This document shows, in pieces, positions 36,399-46,109 of a stretch of 64,000 nt of DNA. The stretch comes from CAVVJA01 sp963809815 (GTDB lineage: Bacteria > Actinomycetota > Actinomycetes > Mycobacteriales > Jatrophihabitantaceae), in the NCBI GenBank assembly GCA_963809815.1, contig CAWELM010000018.1, positions 1 to 64,000 of the forward strand. The letters are read 5' to 3'. Each line of letters begins with the position of its first letter. The first letter of the stretch is position 1. A program made the position numbers and the translations under genes. The notes beneath the pieces were generated by a model. It did not search any database and was not told the origin of the DNA. It saw nothing but the letters and a program-made list of their open reading frames with translations.

Positions 36399-36968
36399 GT
36401 GGAGCCGGTTCGTCCCAGCACTGCGCGACGACCGTTGCCGGCCCTAGTGTTCCTCCTCATACTCGCGCTGCTCACGGCCATCGTGTGGTGGCGAGTGATC
36501 CACCGGGTCAGCTCCGAGGCCTCGTCCGCCAAGTCCTCAACGTCCTGCTCTCCGGCGCCAGTGACGGTCGTGCCGGCGCCGAAGACCGTGACCGTGCACG
36601 TCCTGAACGCGACCAATCGCCAGGGCCTTGCCGCGGGCGCGCGATCGAAGCTCGCCAAGGCGGGATTCGTGGTCGCCGACATCGGTAACGACGACGTCCC
36701 GATCGCCGGTGTCGCCGAGATTCGCTACGGTCCCGCTGGCCGGGCGGCCGCCAAGCTCGTGGCGTACTACTTTCCCGGCGCGACGCTCATCGGCTCAGCC
36801 CGAACCGACAGCCAGGTCGAGATCGCTCTGGGCGCCAAGTTCACGACGGTCAGTACCACCGCGACGGTCAAGCAGGCGATGGCCCGAGATCACGTCACCC
36901 AAGCCGAAGTCGGCCCACCGGGCACAGTGAGCACCCCGTCCCCATCGCCGGCGCAGACGCAGTGCTGA
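36399..36968 (+). CDS. cei: LytR_C-domain envelope protein (Cei-like)
   Basis: The protein has 189 residues. A basic N-terminus precedes one membrane helix (PALVFLLILALLTAIVWWRV, about 13-32), then a linker and a LytR C-terminal-type domain (KTVTVHVLNATNRQGLAAG to VEIALGAKF). The layout and the position between DUF4193 and suhB match M. tuberculosis Cei (Rv2700), needed for envelope integrity. The start is GTG at 36399, just before the basic/hydrophobic segment. It ends five bases from the convergent suhB. Confidence 0.85.
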   Translation: MEPVRPSTARRPLPALVFLLILALLTAIVWWRVIHRVSSEASSAKSSTSCSPAPVTVVPAPKTVTVHVLNATNRQGLAAGARSKLAKAGFVVADIGNDDVPIAGVAEIRYGPAGRAAAKLVAYYFPGATLIGSARTDSQVEIALGAKFTTVSTTATVKQAMARDHVTQAEVGPPGTVSTPSPSPAQTQC

Positions 36969-36972
36969 TCGG

Positions 36973-37770
36973 TCAGACATCGGTTACGTCGAGCACCTCC
37001 AAGAGGGCGAGGAGGTCCGGCGCGACAGACCCGCCGGCCGCCGCAACGACCGGCTGTCCGATCGGCCGACCCGGTAGCCCGCTGACGACGCAGCCGGCCT
37101 CCTGGGCGATGAGGGCTCCAGCCGCCCAGTCCCAGGCGTTCAGCCCGACCTCGAAGTAACCGTCCAGCCGTCCGGCCGATACGAAACACAAGTCGAGGCT
37201 CGCGGAACCGATCCGTCGGATGTCGCCTATCCGCGGCAACATCGCCGCCACCAGCGCGCCCTGCCTTCCTCTCCGCTCGGCGTCATAGGAGAACCCGGTG
37301 CCTATCACGGCCCGGCTCAGCGGGACGTCTCGAGGCCCGGTCAACCGGCGCCCCCCGAGATAAGCCCCACCTCCGACGGTCGCACGAAACAGCTCGCCGG
37401 TTTCCGGGTTGTGGACGCAGCCAGCCACGACGCGCCCGCCCAGCTCAGCAGCCACCGAAACCGCGTAGGCGGGTAGGCCGAGTACGAAGTTGACGGTCCC
37501 GTCGATCGGATCGATCAGCCACCGCACGCCACTGCTACCTGATGCCGGCTCCCCTTCTTCGCCGAAGATGGCGTCGTCGGGACGGCGTGCGGCGATCCGC
37601 GCGGACAGCCACGCCTCGACCTCGCGATCGACCGCCGTCACCATGTCCGTCGGCGTGCTCTTGGTATCGATGTCAAGAGGACCGCGACGTGTCCGGATGA
37701 GCTCACCTGCTCCGGTTGCCAGCTCGACCGCGATTTCGAGCAACGATTCTGGTTCGGGGCTCGGTGACAT
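36973..37770 (-). CDS. suhB: Inositol-1-monophosphatase
   Basis: The protein has 265 residues. Metal-site motifs are GEEGE at about 80, WLIDPIDGTVNFV and NAWDWAAGALI, giving the standard Mg-dependent phosphatase site. It releases inositol (or a related sugar alcohol) from its phosphate, feeding phosphatidylinositol or mycothiol synthesis in actinobacteria. I start at ATG 37770 (MSPSPEPESLLEIAVEL); the upstream extension overlaps ppgK. It is divergent from ppgK with 67 bases between. Confidence 0.93.
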   Translation of the reverse strand: MSPSPEPESLLEIAVELATGAGELIRTRRGPLDIDTKSTPTDMVTAVDREVEAWLSARIAARRPDDAIFGEEGEPASGSSGVRWLIDPIDGTVNFVLGLPAYAVSVAAELGGRVVAGCVHNPETGELFRATVGGGAYLGGRRLTGPRDVPLSRAVIGTGFSYDAERRGRQGALVAAMLPRIGDIRRIGSASLDLCFVSAGRLDGYFEVGLNAWDWAAGALIAQEAGCVVSGLPGRPIGQPVVAAAGGSVAPDLLALLEVLDVTDV

Positions 37771-37837
37771 AGAGTCATCGCACCATACCGGCGGATAGGG
37801 TACGGCGCGACGATCCGGGGCTACGAGCGGAGGAACC

Positions 37838-38608
37838 GTGGGCGAGCAAACCGACCGGAACTTCGACCAGGCCTTCGGCATAGACATCGGCGGTTCCGGG
37901 ATCAAAGGAGCCCTCGTCGACACCACCACCGGCGCGCTACTGACCTCCCGAGTGCGCTATCCGACGCCAAGCCCGTCGACACCCGATCTGGTCGCGGAGA
38001 TCGTGGCTCGGATCGTGTCCGAAGCCGGCTGGGACGGAGTCATCGGGGCCACCTTCCCCGCGGTCATCAAGCACGGAGTGGCGCTCTCGGCCGCGAACGT
38101 CGACCCGAGCTGGATCGGCACCGACGTGGACGCGGTGTTCACCAAGGCCACGACCGGAGGCGTGATCGTGCTCAATGATGCCGACGCGGCCGGCATTGCC
38201 GAGGCCCGCTTCGGCGCGGCGAAAGGCGTCTCGGGCGTCATCATCATGCTCACGTTCGGCACCGGTATCGGCTCGGCATTGCTCGTCGACGGCAAGCTCG
38301 TCCCGAACACCGAACTCGGACACCTCGAGCTGGACGGCTACGACGCGGAAACTCGCGCAGCCGCCTCGGTGCGGGAGAAGAACGGCATGTCGTTCAAGAA
38401 GTGGGCCCAGCGCGTCCAGAGGTACATGTCGCACGTGGAGCGGCTCTTCTCACCCGACCTCTTCGTTGTCGGCGGCGGGGTCAGCAAAGAGGCCCAGAAG
38501 TGGGTCCCGTTGCTCACTCTGAACGCTCCGGTGAAGCCCGCGCAGCTCCTCAACAACGCCGGTATCGTCGGTGCGGCGGTCGCGGCCATCGAGCGTCGGA
38601 GCGAGTAG
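37838..38608 (+). CDS. ppgK: Polyphosphate glucokinase
   Basis: The protein has 256 residues. The phosphate-binding loop is GIDIGGSGIKGALVD, the ROK-type catalytic region is VIVLNDADAAGIAEARFG, and TFGTGIGSAL and ELGHLELDGYDAE follow. It phosphorylates glucose with polyphosphate or ATP. It matches M. tuberculosis Rv2702. The start is GTG at 37838 (GAGGAACC precedes it by about five bases). It could be read from a promoter shared with suhB. Confidence 0.95.
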   Translation: MGEQTDRNFDQAFGIDIGGSGIKGALVDTTTGALLTSRVRYPTPSPSTPDLVAEIVARIVSEAGWDGVIGATFPAVIKHGVALSAANVDPSWIGTDVDAVFTKATTGGVIVLNDADAAGIAEARFGAAKGVSGVIIMLTFGTGIGSALLVDGKLVPNTELGHLELDGYDAETRAAASVREKNGMSFKKWAQRVQRYMSHVERLFSPDLFVVGGGVSKEAQKWVPLLTLNAPVKPAQLLNNAGIVGAAVAAIERRSE

Positions 38609-38806
38609 CTACGACCCGCAACCGGCGCGCTGGGTCGCGCGCACACGATCGCGCAGTACACTGCAGCGTCAGGGCACTACGCACGTACTGGACTCGAGTG
38701 TTGAGGCGACACGCAGACGGCGAGCTGACCCGCTCTTCGATCTCCGCATCGGTGATTCCATCGCGCAGGACGTTGTCCTGACGCACGACGTGGCGAAAGG
38801 GCGTTC

Positions 38807-40165
38807 GTGGCCGCAAGCACTTCTTCCTCAGCTGTTCCGGCGGATTCGGTCCGCAAGGTCGTAGCCGCAACCACGACGGCGAGCAAGCGGGTGACCGCGT
38901 CAACCAAGCCCCAGAAGGCGCCGACAGCGACGAAGTCGGCTCGGGGCGGCAAATCAGTCTCGAAGCCGGCCACGAACACCGAGCCGGTCGAGTCGGACGT
39001 CGCCACCGCTGCCGAAGGCGTCGCTGCTGCGGGTGTCGCCGAGGCCGACCCTGACGCGACCGCACTCGAGGCCGACGAGAACGTCGAAATATTGCTCGAG
39101 GAGTCGGCCGAACTCGCCGCGGTGGCAGAGGTTGAGCCGGAGGACGAGGAAGCCGAGGGCGCCGAGGACGCCACGGATTTCGCCTGGGAGGACGAGGAGG
39201 AGTCCGAGGCCCTGCGTCAGGCCCGCAAAGACGCCGAGATGACGGCGTCGGCGGACTCCGTCCGGGCATACCTCAAGCAGATCGGCAAGGTCGCGCTGCT
39301 GAACGCCGAGGAAGAGGTCGATCTCGCCAAGCGCATCGAGGCCGGCCTCTACGGGGCCGAGCGGCTGCGCCAGGCCGAGGAGACCGCCGAGAAGATGTCG
39401 ACGCAGATGCGTCGGGACCTGCGCTGGATCGTCCGTGATGGCGAACGAGCAAAGAACCACCTGCTCGAGGCGAATCTTCGTCTGGTGGTCTCCCTCGCCA
39501 AGCGATACACCGGACGCGGCATGGCCTTCCTCGACCTGATCCAGGAGGGCAACCTGGGGCTCATCAGAGCGGTCGAGAAGTTCGACTACACCAAGGGCTA
39601 CAAGTTCTCCACCTATGCCACTTGGTGGATCCGGCAGGCGATCACGCGGGCCATGGCCGATCAGGCGCGCACCATCCGGATCCCGGTGCACATGGTCGAA
39701 GTGATCAACAAGCTCGGCCGCATCCAGCGTGAGCTGCTGCAAGACCTGGGCCGCGAGCCAACCCCCGAGGAGCTCGCGAAGGAGATGGACATCACGCCGG
39801 ACAAGGTGCTGGAGATCCAGCAGTACGCCCGGGAACCGATCAGCCTCGATCAGACCATCGGCGACGAGGGAGACAGCCAGCTCGGCGACTTCATCGAGGA
39901 CTCCGAGGCCGTCATTGCCGTCGACGCCGTCTCGTTCACCCTGCTGCAGGATCAGCTGCAGTCCGTGCTTCAGACCCTTTCCGAGCGGGAGGCGGGCGTA
40001 GTCAAGCTTCGGTTCGGACTCACCGACGGACAGCCGCGAACTCTCGACGAGATCGGGCAGGTCTACGGCGTCACCCGCGAGCGCATCCGGCAGATCGAGT
40101 CCAAGACCATGTCCAAGCTGCGGCACCCGTCGCGATCTCAGGTCCTGCGCGACTACCTGGACTGA
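38807..40165 (+). CDS. sigA: Primary sigma factor (SigA/RpoD)
   Basis: The protein has 452 residues. A roughly 145-residue Ala/Glu-rich, poorly conserved N-terminus precedes region 1.2 (SVRAYLKQIGKVALLNAEEE). Region 2 follows (ANLRLVVSLAKRYTGRG, FDYTKGYKFSTYATWWIRQA), then region 3 and region 4 (TRERIRQIESKTMSKLRHPS). This is the housekeeping sigma-70. GTG at 38807 has AAAGGG about five bases upstream. The 198-base region after ppgK carries a possible TACACT -10 near 38656. Confidence 0.97.
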   Translation: MAASTSSSAVPADSVRKVVAATTTASKRVTASTKPQKAPTATKSARGGKSVSKPATNTEPVESDVATAAEGVAAAGVAEADPDATALEADENVEILLEESAELAAVAEVEPEDEEAEGAEDATDFAWEDEEESEALRQARKDAEMTASADSVRAYLKQIGKVALLNAEEEVDLAKRIEAGLYGAERLRQAEETAEKMSTQMRRDLRWIVRDGERAKNHLLEANLRLVVSLAKRYTGRGMAFLDLIQEGNLGLIRAVEKFDYTKGYKFSTYATWWIRQAITRAMADQARTIRIPVHMVEVINKLGRIQRELLQDLGREPTPEELAKEMDITPDKVLEIQQYAREPISLDQTIGDEGDSQLGDFIEDSEAVIAVDAVSFTLLQDQLQSVLQTLSEREAGVVKLRFGLTDGQPRTLDEIGQVYGVTRERIRQIESKTMSKLRHPSRSQVLRDYLD

Positions 40166-40530
40166 GCCGACTCGGTCTCCCAGCCTGCGGCCACGCCAGC
40201 TGCTCCTCGGCCCGTCCAAGGGTCGTGATCACGGACTTATCGCCCCAGGACGACCATATCTAAGATCATCTCCAGCCGGCTACAACGTCGGCGCCGGCCG
40301 CCGACAGGCCAAGATCATCTTTACGGGCATTGAACCGTCGGGCGTCGGGTGACGTTACCTAAACAAGAACCAAAGGGTGGTCTTAAAAAGGCGAGGCCGC
40401 CGCGGATTGGAGTTATCGTTCACGACGGTCCGTCCCCTTTCCGAGTCAGGAGGACGGACCAGGCCCTGGCCGGCGCGAAATGCGCCGCGCCGGGGCCGAC
40501 CAATCTCAGGCCTGATGACGGCGGAGGCCG
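40166..40530. other. Intergenic region between convergent sigA and DUF7455 genes
   Basis: No gene is seen. It contains a terminator-like hairpin (listed separately) and an AT-richer segment around 40340-40400. Confidence 0.5.
40462..40497. terminator. Terminator-like hairpin between sigA and DUF7455
   Basis: GGCCCTGG pairs with CCGGGGCC (one G-U) and CGGCGC pairs with GCGCCG around a short loop containing AAAT, giving a 14-bp GC-rich stem with a small bulge between two convergent genes. Confidence 0.55.
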
Positions 40531-40755
40531 TCACCGCTCGTCGAGAGCGGCGCTCGCTGAGGTCTCTGCGAGACGTTCCGACTCGTCGTAAATCTCAGCG
40601 GCCTGCTCGCGCAACGCTGATTCGAACCGGCGCGCATGGTGGGCGCAGAAAAACAGCTCGGATCCGGAATTCAAGGTGACTCGAACGTACGCCTGAGCGC
40701 CGCACCGATCACACCTGTCACCGGCAACGAGTGGACGACTGATCAACGTGTTCAT
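40531..40755 (-). CDS. DUF7455 small zinc-finger-like protein
   Basis: The protein has 74 residues. Cys15/Cys18 (CDRC) and Cys37-x2-His40 (CAHH) make a zinc site, followed by a charged helix (ARRFESALREQAAEIYDESE). It matches the small gene near sigA in M. tuberculosis (Rv2708c). AGGAGG precedes the ATG at 40755 by six bases. Function is unknown; conservation beside the sigma genes suggests a link to transcription (inference). Confidence 0.85.
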   Translation of the reverse strand: MNTLISRPLVAGDRCDRCGAQAYVRVTLNSGSELFFCAHHARRFESALREQAAEIYDESERLAETSASAALDER

Positions 40756-40953
40756 CGCATCCTCCTGTGTCGTCCCGTCGCTCGAGTTCCAGCGTTCTCC
40801 ACTTACACACCCAACCATCCGGAGGTTCGTGACATGCCGAATTAGGCCGGGTTACAAGTTCGTTTCGCGCCGAGCGAACAGGTCGGCGACACCTGTGAAC
40901 GCGGGGGACTGAAAACGCTAGGAATCGGAGCGAAGCGTGACCGGTCGGGCGGC

Positions 40954-43557
40954 CTAGTCGGCTGACGTGAGATCGCCCACTTCATCCGGGAACGCCAGCC
41001 GTGTGGACGCGATCGGTAGGCCGACGGCGGCCGTCAAGCCACCGCCAGGCGTGTCCTCGAGGGTGACCGTGCCGTGCATCGCCTCGACGAACCCCCGCGC
41101 GATGGCCAGACCCAGCCCGACGCCGGTCCCACCGCTTGCCCCGTGGTCGTCGAGACGCTGGAACGGCGCGAACACCTGCTGACGATCATCGACGGGAATG
41201 CCCGGGCCACGGTCGATCACGCGCACCTCGACGACGTCCCCGATCGCACTGGCAGTGATCCGGACGGGCTTATCGGGCGGAGTGTGTCGCAGCGCGTTTT
41301 CGACCAGGTTGGCGATGACGCGTTCCAGCAAGCCCGGGTCGGCGGCCACCTCAGGCAAGGTAGCTGGGACGTCTACCTCCACCAACTGCCAGGACCGGTC
41401 GGGGACGACCGCCCGGACATGGTCGAGAGCGATACCGACGACTTCGTCGAGATCTACCGGACGGATCGCGACCGAGAGGACCCCGGCCTGTAACCGAGAC
41501 AGGTCGAGCAGGTTGGTGACCAGATCCGTGAGTCGGTCCAACGCATCATCGGCGGTCGCCAGAAGCTCCTGGCGATCTTCGCGGCTCCAGTGCACCTCTC
41601 GGCTGCGCAGGCTCGAGATGGCGGCTTTGGCGGACGCGATCGGCGTGCGGAGGTCGTGGCTCACCGCATTCAGCAGCGCGGTACGCATGCGATCCGCCTC
41701 GGCGACGTCGGCGGCGGCGTTAGCCACCTCGGTCAGGCGGCGTTGTTCGAACGCAACACCAACCTGCGCCGCGAAGGCGTTCAACACGCGTTGGTCCTCG
41801 GCCGCCAAGGCCCGGCCGCCGAGCACTAGCACGAGGTCTGGTCCGACGGCCGCCTCAGCGTCACCGTCCTCGGGATGGGCGCACGGATAATCGCCCACGC
41901 TGGCCAGGCAGGTCCAGCTACCGCGCATGCCGCCGGGGCCCTCGCTCGCCGGAGCCGGACTGTCTCTACGGAGCAAGGACACTCGGTCGACCGCGAAGGT
42001 CTCGCGTACCCGTTCCAGCAGGGCCGGAATGGCCTGCTCGCCACGCAGCACGCTACCGGCGAGTGTGGACATCGTCTCAGCCTCGGCGTTCGACCTGGCC
42101 GCCTCGCTGGTTCGTCGGGCTGCCATGTCGACGACCCGCGATACGAGAGCAGCGATAACGACGAACACGCTGAGGGCTAAGACGTTTTCCGGCTCCGAGA
42201 TCGTGAACTGGTGCAACGGGGCGACGAAATAGTAGTTAACGACAAGACTGGCGGCTATGGCTGTGACAAGCGCCGGCCAGATGCCGCCGATGAGACTGAC
42301 GATCACCACGAGGAGCAGGAACAACAACAAGTCGCTCGCCAGCGACACGCTGTCGCGAGTCTCGGCCAGCACTGGCACCAGGACCGCGATCAGCACAGCC
42401 GCCACGACCACAGCGAGAACCTGGCGCCGTCGAGTAACCCCCCCGGTAATCCGCGGCAGCACCCGTCCCTTGCCCACGTACTCGTGGCTGACGACGTGCA
42501 CGTCGATACTGCCGGACCTTCGAGTAATGGTCGTGCCGGTTCCCGGGCCAGTGAGGGCCGCTACTAGTGCGTTCCGCCTACTCGCGCCGATCACGATCTG
42601 GGTGGCGTTATTGGCTCGGGCAAACTCAAGCACGGATTCGGCCACGTCGTCACCAATCACCGAGTGGTAGCTGCCGCCCAGTGATTCAACGAGCAGCCGT
42701 TGCTGGTCCAACGCAGCGATGCTCGAGCCGGCTAACCCGTCACTACGGGCAATGTGCACTGCCACCATCTCCCCGCCAGTAGCTCGAGCGGCGATGCGAG
42801 CGGCCCGGCGGATCAGGGCCTCGCCCTCCGGACCTCCGGTGAGCGCGACTACGACGCGCTCTCTCGTCTCCCATCGTTCGGCAATGCCGTGCTGCTCTCG
42901 GTAGCGTTGCAACCCTTCGTCGACGCTGTCCGCAAGCCAGAGCAGCGCGAGTTCCCGAAGCGCCTCCAGGTTGCCCGGGCGGAAATAGTTCGACAAGGCG
43001 GCATCGATCTTGTCGGGGGCGTAGATGTTGCCGTGCGCCATTCGCCGGCGCAGTGCCTCCGCCGTCATGTCGACGAGCTCGACTTGCTCGGCCGCGCGTA
43101 CGACCGAGTCGGGCACCGTCTCGCGCTGCGGAACTCCGGTGATCGCTTCGACAACGTCGTTGAGCGACTCGAGGTGCTGCACGTTCACGGTGCTGATCAC
43201 GTGGATGCCTGCCTCGAGCAGCTGCTCGATGTCCTGCCACCGCTTGGTGTGCTCGCTGCCGGGCACGTTGGTATGCGCCAACTCGTCGACGAGCGCGATC
43301 TGCGGGCGCCGGGCCAGGACCGCGGGGAGATCCATCTCTTCGAAGGTGCTGCCGCGGTAGGTGAAGGTCCGACGTGGGATGACCGGAAGGTCGCCGATCA
43401 ACTCGATCGTGTGCCGCCGTCCGTGGGGCTCCACGTACGCGACGACCACGTCGCTGCCCCGCTGCGCCCGGCGGTGACCCTCGGCGAGCATCGCGTACGT
43501 CTTGCCGACGCCGGGTGCCGCGCCGAGATATACCCGCAGCGTGCCGCGTTCAGTCAT
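40954..43557 (-). CDS. kdpD: Potassium sensor histidine kinase KdpD, intact
   Basis: The protein has 867 residues and a complete domain set. The KdpD N-terminal ATP-binding domain has GAAPGVGKTYAMLAEGH and DELAHTNVPGSEHTKRWQDI. A universal-stress domain follows (about 230-355), then four membrane helices at about 380-480 (DUF4118) and a GAF-like domain. HisKA carries its His in LNAVSHDLRTPIASAKAA, and the ATPase domain has NLVENALRHTPPDKP and GVGLGLAIARGFVEA. It senses low potassium or osmotic stress and phosphorylates KdpE. The ATG lies 12 bases after the kdpC stop. No lesion is seen, although the transporter genes upstream are all broken. Confidence 0.95.
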   Translation of the reverse strand: MTERGTLRVYLGAAPGVGKTYAMLAEGHRRAQRGSDVVVAYVEPHGRRHTIELIGDLPVIPRRTFTYRGSTFEEMDLPAVLARRPQIALVDELAHTNVPGSEHTKRWQDIEQLLEAGIHVISTVNVQHLESLNDVVEAITGVPQRETVPDSVVRAAEQVELVDMTAEALRRRMAHGNIYAPDKIDAALSNYFRPGNLEALRELALLWLADSVDEGLQRYREQHGIAERWETRERVVVALTGGPEGEALIRRAARIAARATGGEMVAVHIARSDGLAGSSIAALDQQRLLVESLGGSYHSVIGDDVAESVLEFARANNATQIVIGASRRNALVAALTGPGTGTTITRRSGSIDVHVVSHEYVGKGRVLPRITGGVTRRRQVLAVVVAAVLIAVLVPVLAETRDSVSLASDLLLFLLLVVIVSLIGGIWPALVTAIAASLVVNYYFVAPLHQFTISEPENVLALSVFVVIAALVSRVVDMAARRTSEAARSNAEAETMSTLAGSVLRGEQAIPALLERVRETFAVDRVSLLRRDSPAPASEGPGGMRGSWTCLASVGDYPCAHPEDGDAEAAVGPDLVLVLGGRALAAEDQRVLNAFAAQVGVAFEQRRLTEVANAAADVAEADRMRTALLNAVSHDLRTPIASAKAAISSLRSREVHWSREDRQELLATADDALDRLTDLVTNLLDLSRLQAGVLSVAIRPVDLDEVVGIALDHVRAVVPDRSWQLVEVDVPATLPEVAADPGLLERVIANLVENALRHTPPDKPVRITASAIGDVVEVRVIDRGPGIPVDDRQQVFAPFQRLDDHGASGGTGVGLGLAIARGFVEAMHGTVTLEDTPGGGLTAAVGLPIASTRLAFPDEVGDLTSAD

Positions 43558-43569
43558 CTCGATGAAACG

Positions 43570-44338
43570 CTACTTGTGGTACGGATATTTGGCGTCCAAT
43601 GCGCGATTCAGCTCGACGACGTTCACCGCGGGTTCGCCCATGAAACCCAAGGCGCGTCCGGCCTGGTACTTGTCCACCAGCGCAGCTACCTGATCGACGC
43701 TAATGCCTCGTGCCTTCGCGACCCGCTGCTCCTGTAGCCGGGCGTACGCCGGGCTGATGGCTGGGTCCAGGCCCGATCCAGACGCGGTAACCGCGTCCGA
43801 CGGGCACTGCGGACTTGGCCGGCGCGTCGCCCCGGATCGGCACCACCTTGCCGGCGGAGTAGTCCGTGTCGGGGGTCGCGCATTCCACGCGGACGCCGCG
43901 GTAGGTTTCCACGAAGGGGGTGGCCGGGCAGGCCTGGTTCAGGCTGACGACGCGGGTAACCGGGCCGCGGTAGCTCGGTTCGGCGTAGAACACCCCGAGA
44001 ACCGCGCCGACACCGTCCGGCGTGCAGAACGGCCGAGCGCCACTCACCCCTTCGAGTTTCCCGATCGCCAGGCTGCGCGAGCAGACTTGGGTAAGCAGGC
44101 TTTGCTTACCTTCGGCCGCGGCCGAGTCCTTCGGCGCCTTGGGGTCCGGCAACGTGTCGACGATCGACTCCGGACCCAGATTGCTGGCACTGCTTGCCGT
44201 GGGGTCGTACCCGTCCCCCGCCGCGGACGGCCGAGTCTGGAAGTACTGCACGAGCGCATTGCCGTCGGAGTCGGTGAACGACTGTCCGATGAGCGACGAG
44301 CCGACGACCTGCCCGTTGCGGGTGAGGGTCGAGGTCGA
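43570..44338 (-). pseudogene. kdpC: kdpC, N-terminus deleted and frameshifted
   Basis: KdpC is the small stabilising subunit of the KdpFABC potassium ATPase. Here the first roughly 45-50 residues, including the membrane helix, are gone. Homology begins at STLTRNGQVVGSSLIGQSF, which is joined directly to the truncated kdpB. It continues through NALVQYFQTRPSAAGDGYDP and CATPDTDYSAGKVVPIRGDA to APAKSAVP, where one extra base near 43800 breaks the frame. The remainder (SDAVTASGSGLDPAISPAYA to LGFMGEPAVNVVELN) is readable in the next frame to the TAG at 43570. The kdpC product cannot be functional. Confidence 0.9.
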
Positions 44339-46109
44339 CCATGTTGCCGGCTTCCTTCGCCGCAGAGGTTCCGGTATTCATCGCCACGCCAACGTCCGCC
44401 TGGGCCAGTGCCGGCGCATCGTTGGTTCCGTCACCGGTCATCGCGACAAGCTTGCCGCCCTGCTGCTCGCGCTTGATCAGCGCCATTTTGTCTTCGGGCT
44501 TCGCCTCAGCGAGGTAATCGTCCACCCCGGCTTCGTCGGCGATGGCCTTAGCGGTCAGCGGATTGTCTCCCGTAATCATCACAGTGCGGATGCCCATCCG
44601 GCGGAGCTCATCGAACCGCTCGGCCATGCCCTGCTTGACGATGTCCTTCAGCTGGATGACGCCGAGGACAACGGGCTCGGACTCGCCGGTCCGCTCGGCT
44701 ACTACCAGCGGGGTACCTCCGGCGGCACTGATCCCGTCGACGATCTCGCCGGTTCGCGGCAGCAAGGTGCCACCGTTCTCGCGCACCCACGTGACAACCG
44801 CGGATGCGGCGCCCTTGCGGATCTGCCGAGCCGGCGTTCCGTTCACAGCCGAGAGATCGACGCCGCTCATCCGGGTCTGCGCGGTGAAGGGAACCCAGGT
44901 CGCGTGAGTCAACTCGCCAGGCGGCCGCTCTCGTAACCCGTATTCCGTCTTGGCCAGGACCACGATCGAGCGTCCTTCCGGCGTTTCGTCAGCCAGTGAG
45001 GACAGTTGAGCCGCATCGGCGAGAGTCGCCACGTCGTGATCGCCGATCGGGAGGAAGTCGGTCGCCTGCCGATTCCCGAGCGTGATCGTGCCCGTCTTGT
45101 CGAGCAATAGCGTGTTGACGTCGCCCGCGGCCTCAACGGCGCGGCCACTCATGGCGAGCACGTTGCGCTGCACGAGGCGGTCCATGCCGGCGATACCGAT
45201 CGCCGACAGCAGCGCTCCGATCGTCGTCGGGATGAGGCACACCAGCAGCGAGACGATGACGATGCCGGTGATGCCGTTGGTGTCCAGCGCGGCCGTATTA
45301 CCGATGCCCGGCTGGTTTGTCTTGGCGAAGATCGCCATCGGCTGCAGGGTCACCGTCGCGAGCAGGAAGATAATCGTCAGCGAGGCGAGCAGAATGTTCA
45401 GCGCGATCTCGTTCGGGGTCTTCTGTCGGCGGGCTCCTTCCACCAACGCGATCATGCGGTCGATAAAGCTCTCGCCCGGTTTTTGGGTGATCTCCACGAC
45501 GATTCGGTCCGACAACACCCGGGTACCACCAGTCACAGAACTGCGGTCGCCGCCGCTCTCCCGAATCACTGGCGCGCTCTCGCCTGTAATCGCGCTCTCA
45601 TCGACGCTAGCGATGCCATCGATGACGTCACCGTCGCCAGGAATCACGTCTCCGGCCTCGCAGACCACCCGATCGCCCGGCCGGAGGTCCGGCGCCGGGA
45701 CCGGCTCCTCGGCCCCGTCGAGCACGGCGGGATCGACGAGCCGACGAGCGATGGTGTCGGTCTTGGCGCGGCGCAACGCGTCGGCCTGCGCCTTCCCGCG
45801 ACCCTCGGCGACAGCTTCCGCGAGGTTGGCGAATAGTGCGGTGAGCCACAGCCAGATGACGATCAGCCAGCCGAAGACGCTCGGATTAGCGATCGCTAGC
45901 ACCGTCGTGAACACCGCGCCGACCTCGACGATGAACATGACCGGGTTCTTCCACAGTGTGCGCGGATCGAGCTTGCGCAATGCGTCCGGCATCGACCGCC
46001 AAAGCAGCCGTGGATCCAGCAAGCCGCCTTGGATCTGACGGGGTGGGCGCTTTGGCTCCGGTGGCGCAAGCTGCGCCGGCGGGGTCGCAAGAGTTGTGGA
46101 TCTGGTCAT
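44328..46109 (-). pseudogene. kdpB: kdpB, C-terminal membrane segments deleted
   Basis: The catalytic P-type ATPase subunit. About 594 residues remain in one frame: SVDESAITGESAPV, the phosphorylation site DKTGTITLGN, KPEDKMALIK and GDGTNDAPALAQADVGVAM. After KEAGNMVDLD the normal continuation (S-N-P-T-K-L and three membrane helices, roughly 100-125 residues) is absent, and sequence belonging to kdpC begins. The frame runs on through out-of-phase kdpC sequence to 44106. TCGACC occurs at the joint and could be microhomology. ATG at 46109 overlaps the kdpA stop as TGATG, the ancestral operon layout. Confidence 0.9.

Noticed and set aside
38954..40219. 421-residue minus-strand gene over sigA
   Set aside because: It is an antisense shadow of the highly conserved sigma-factor sequence.
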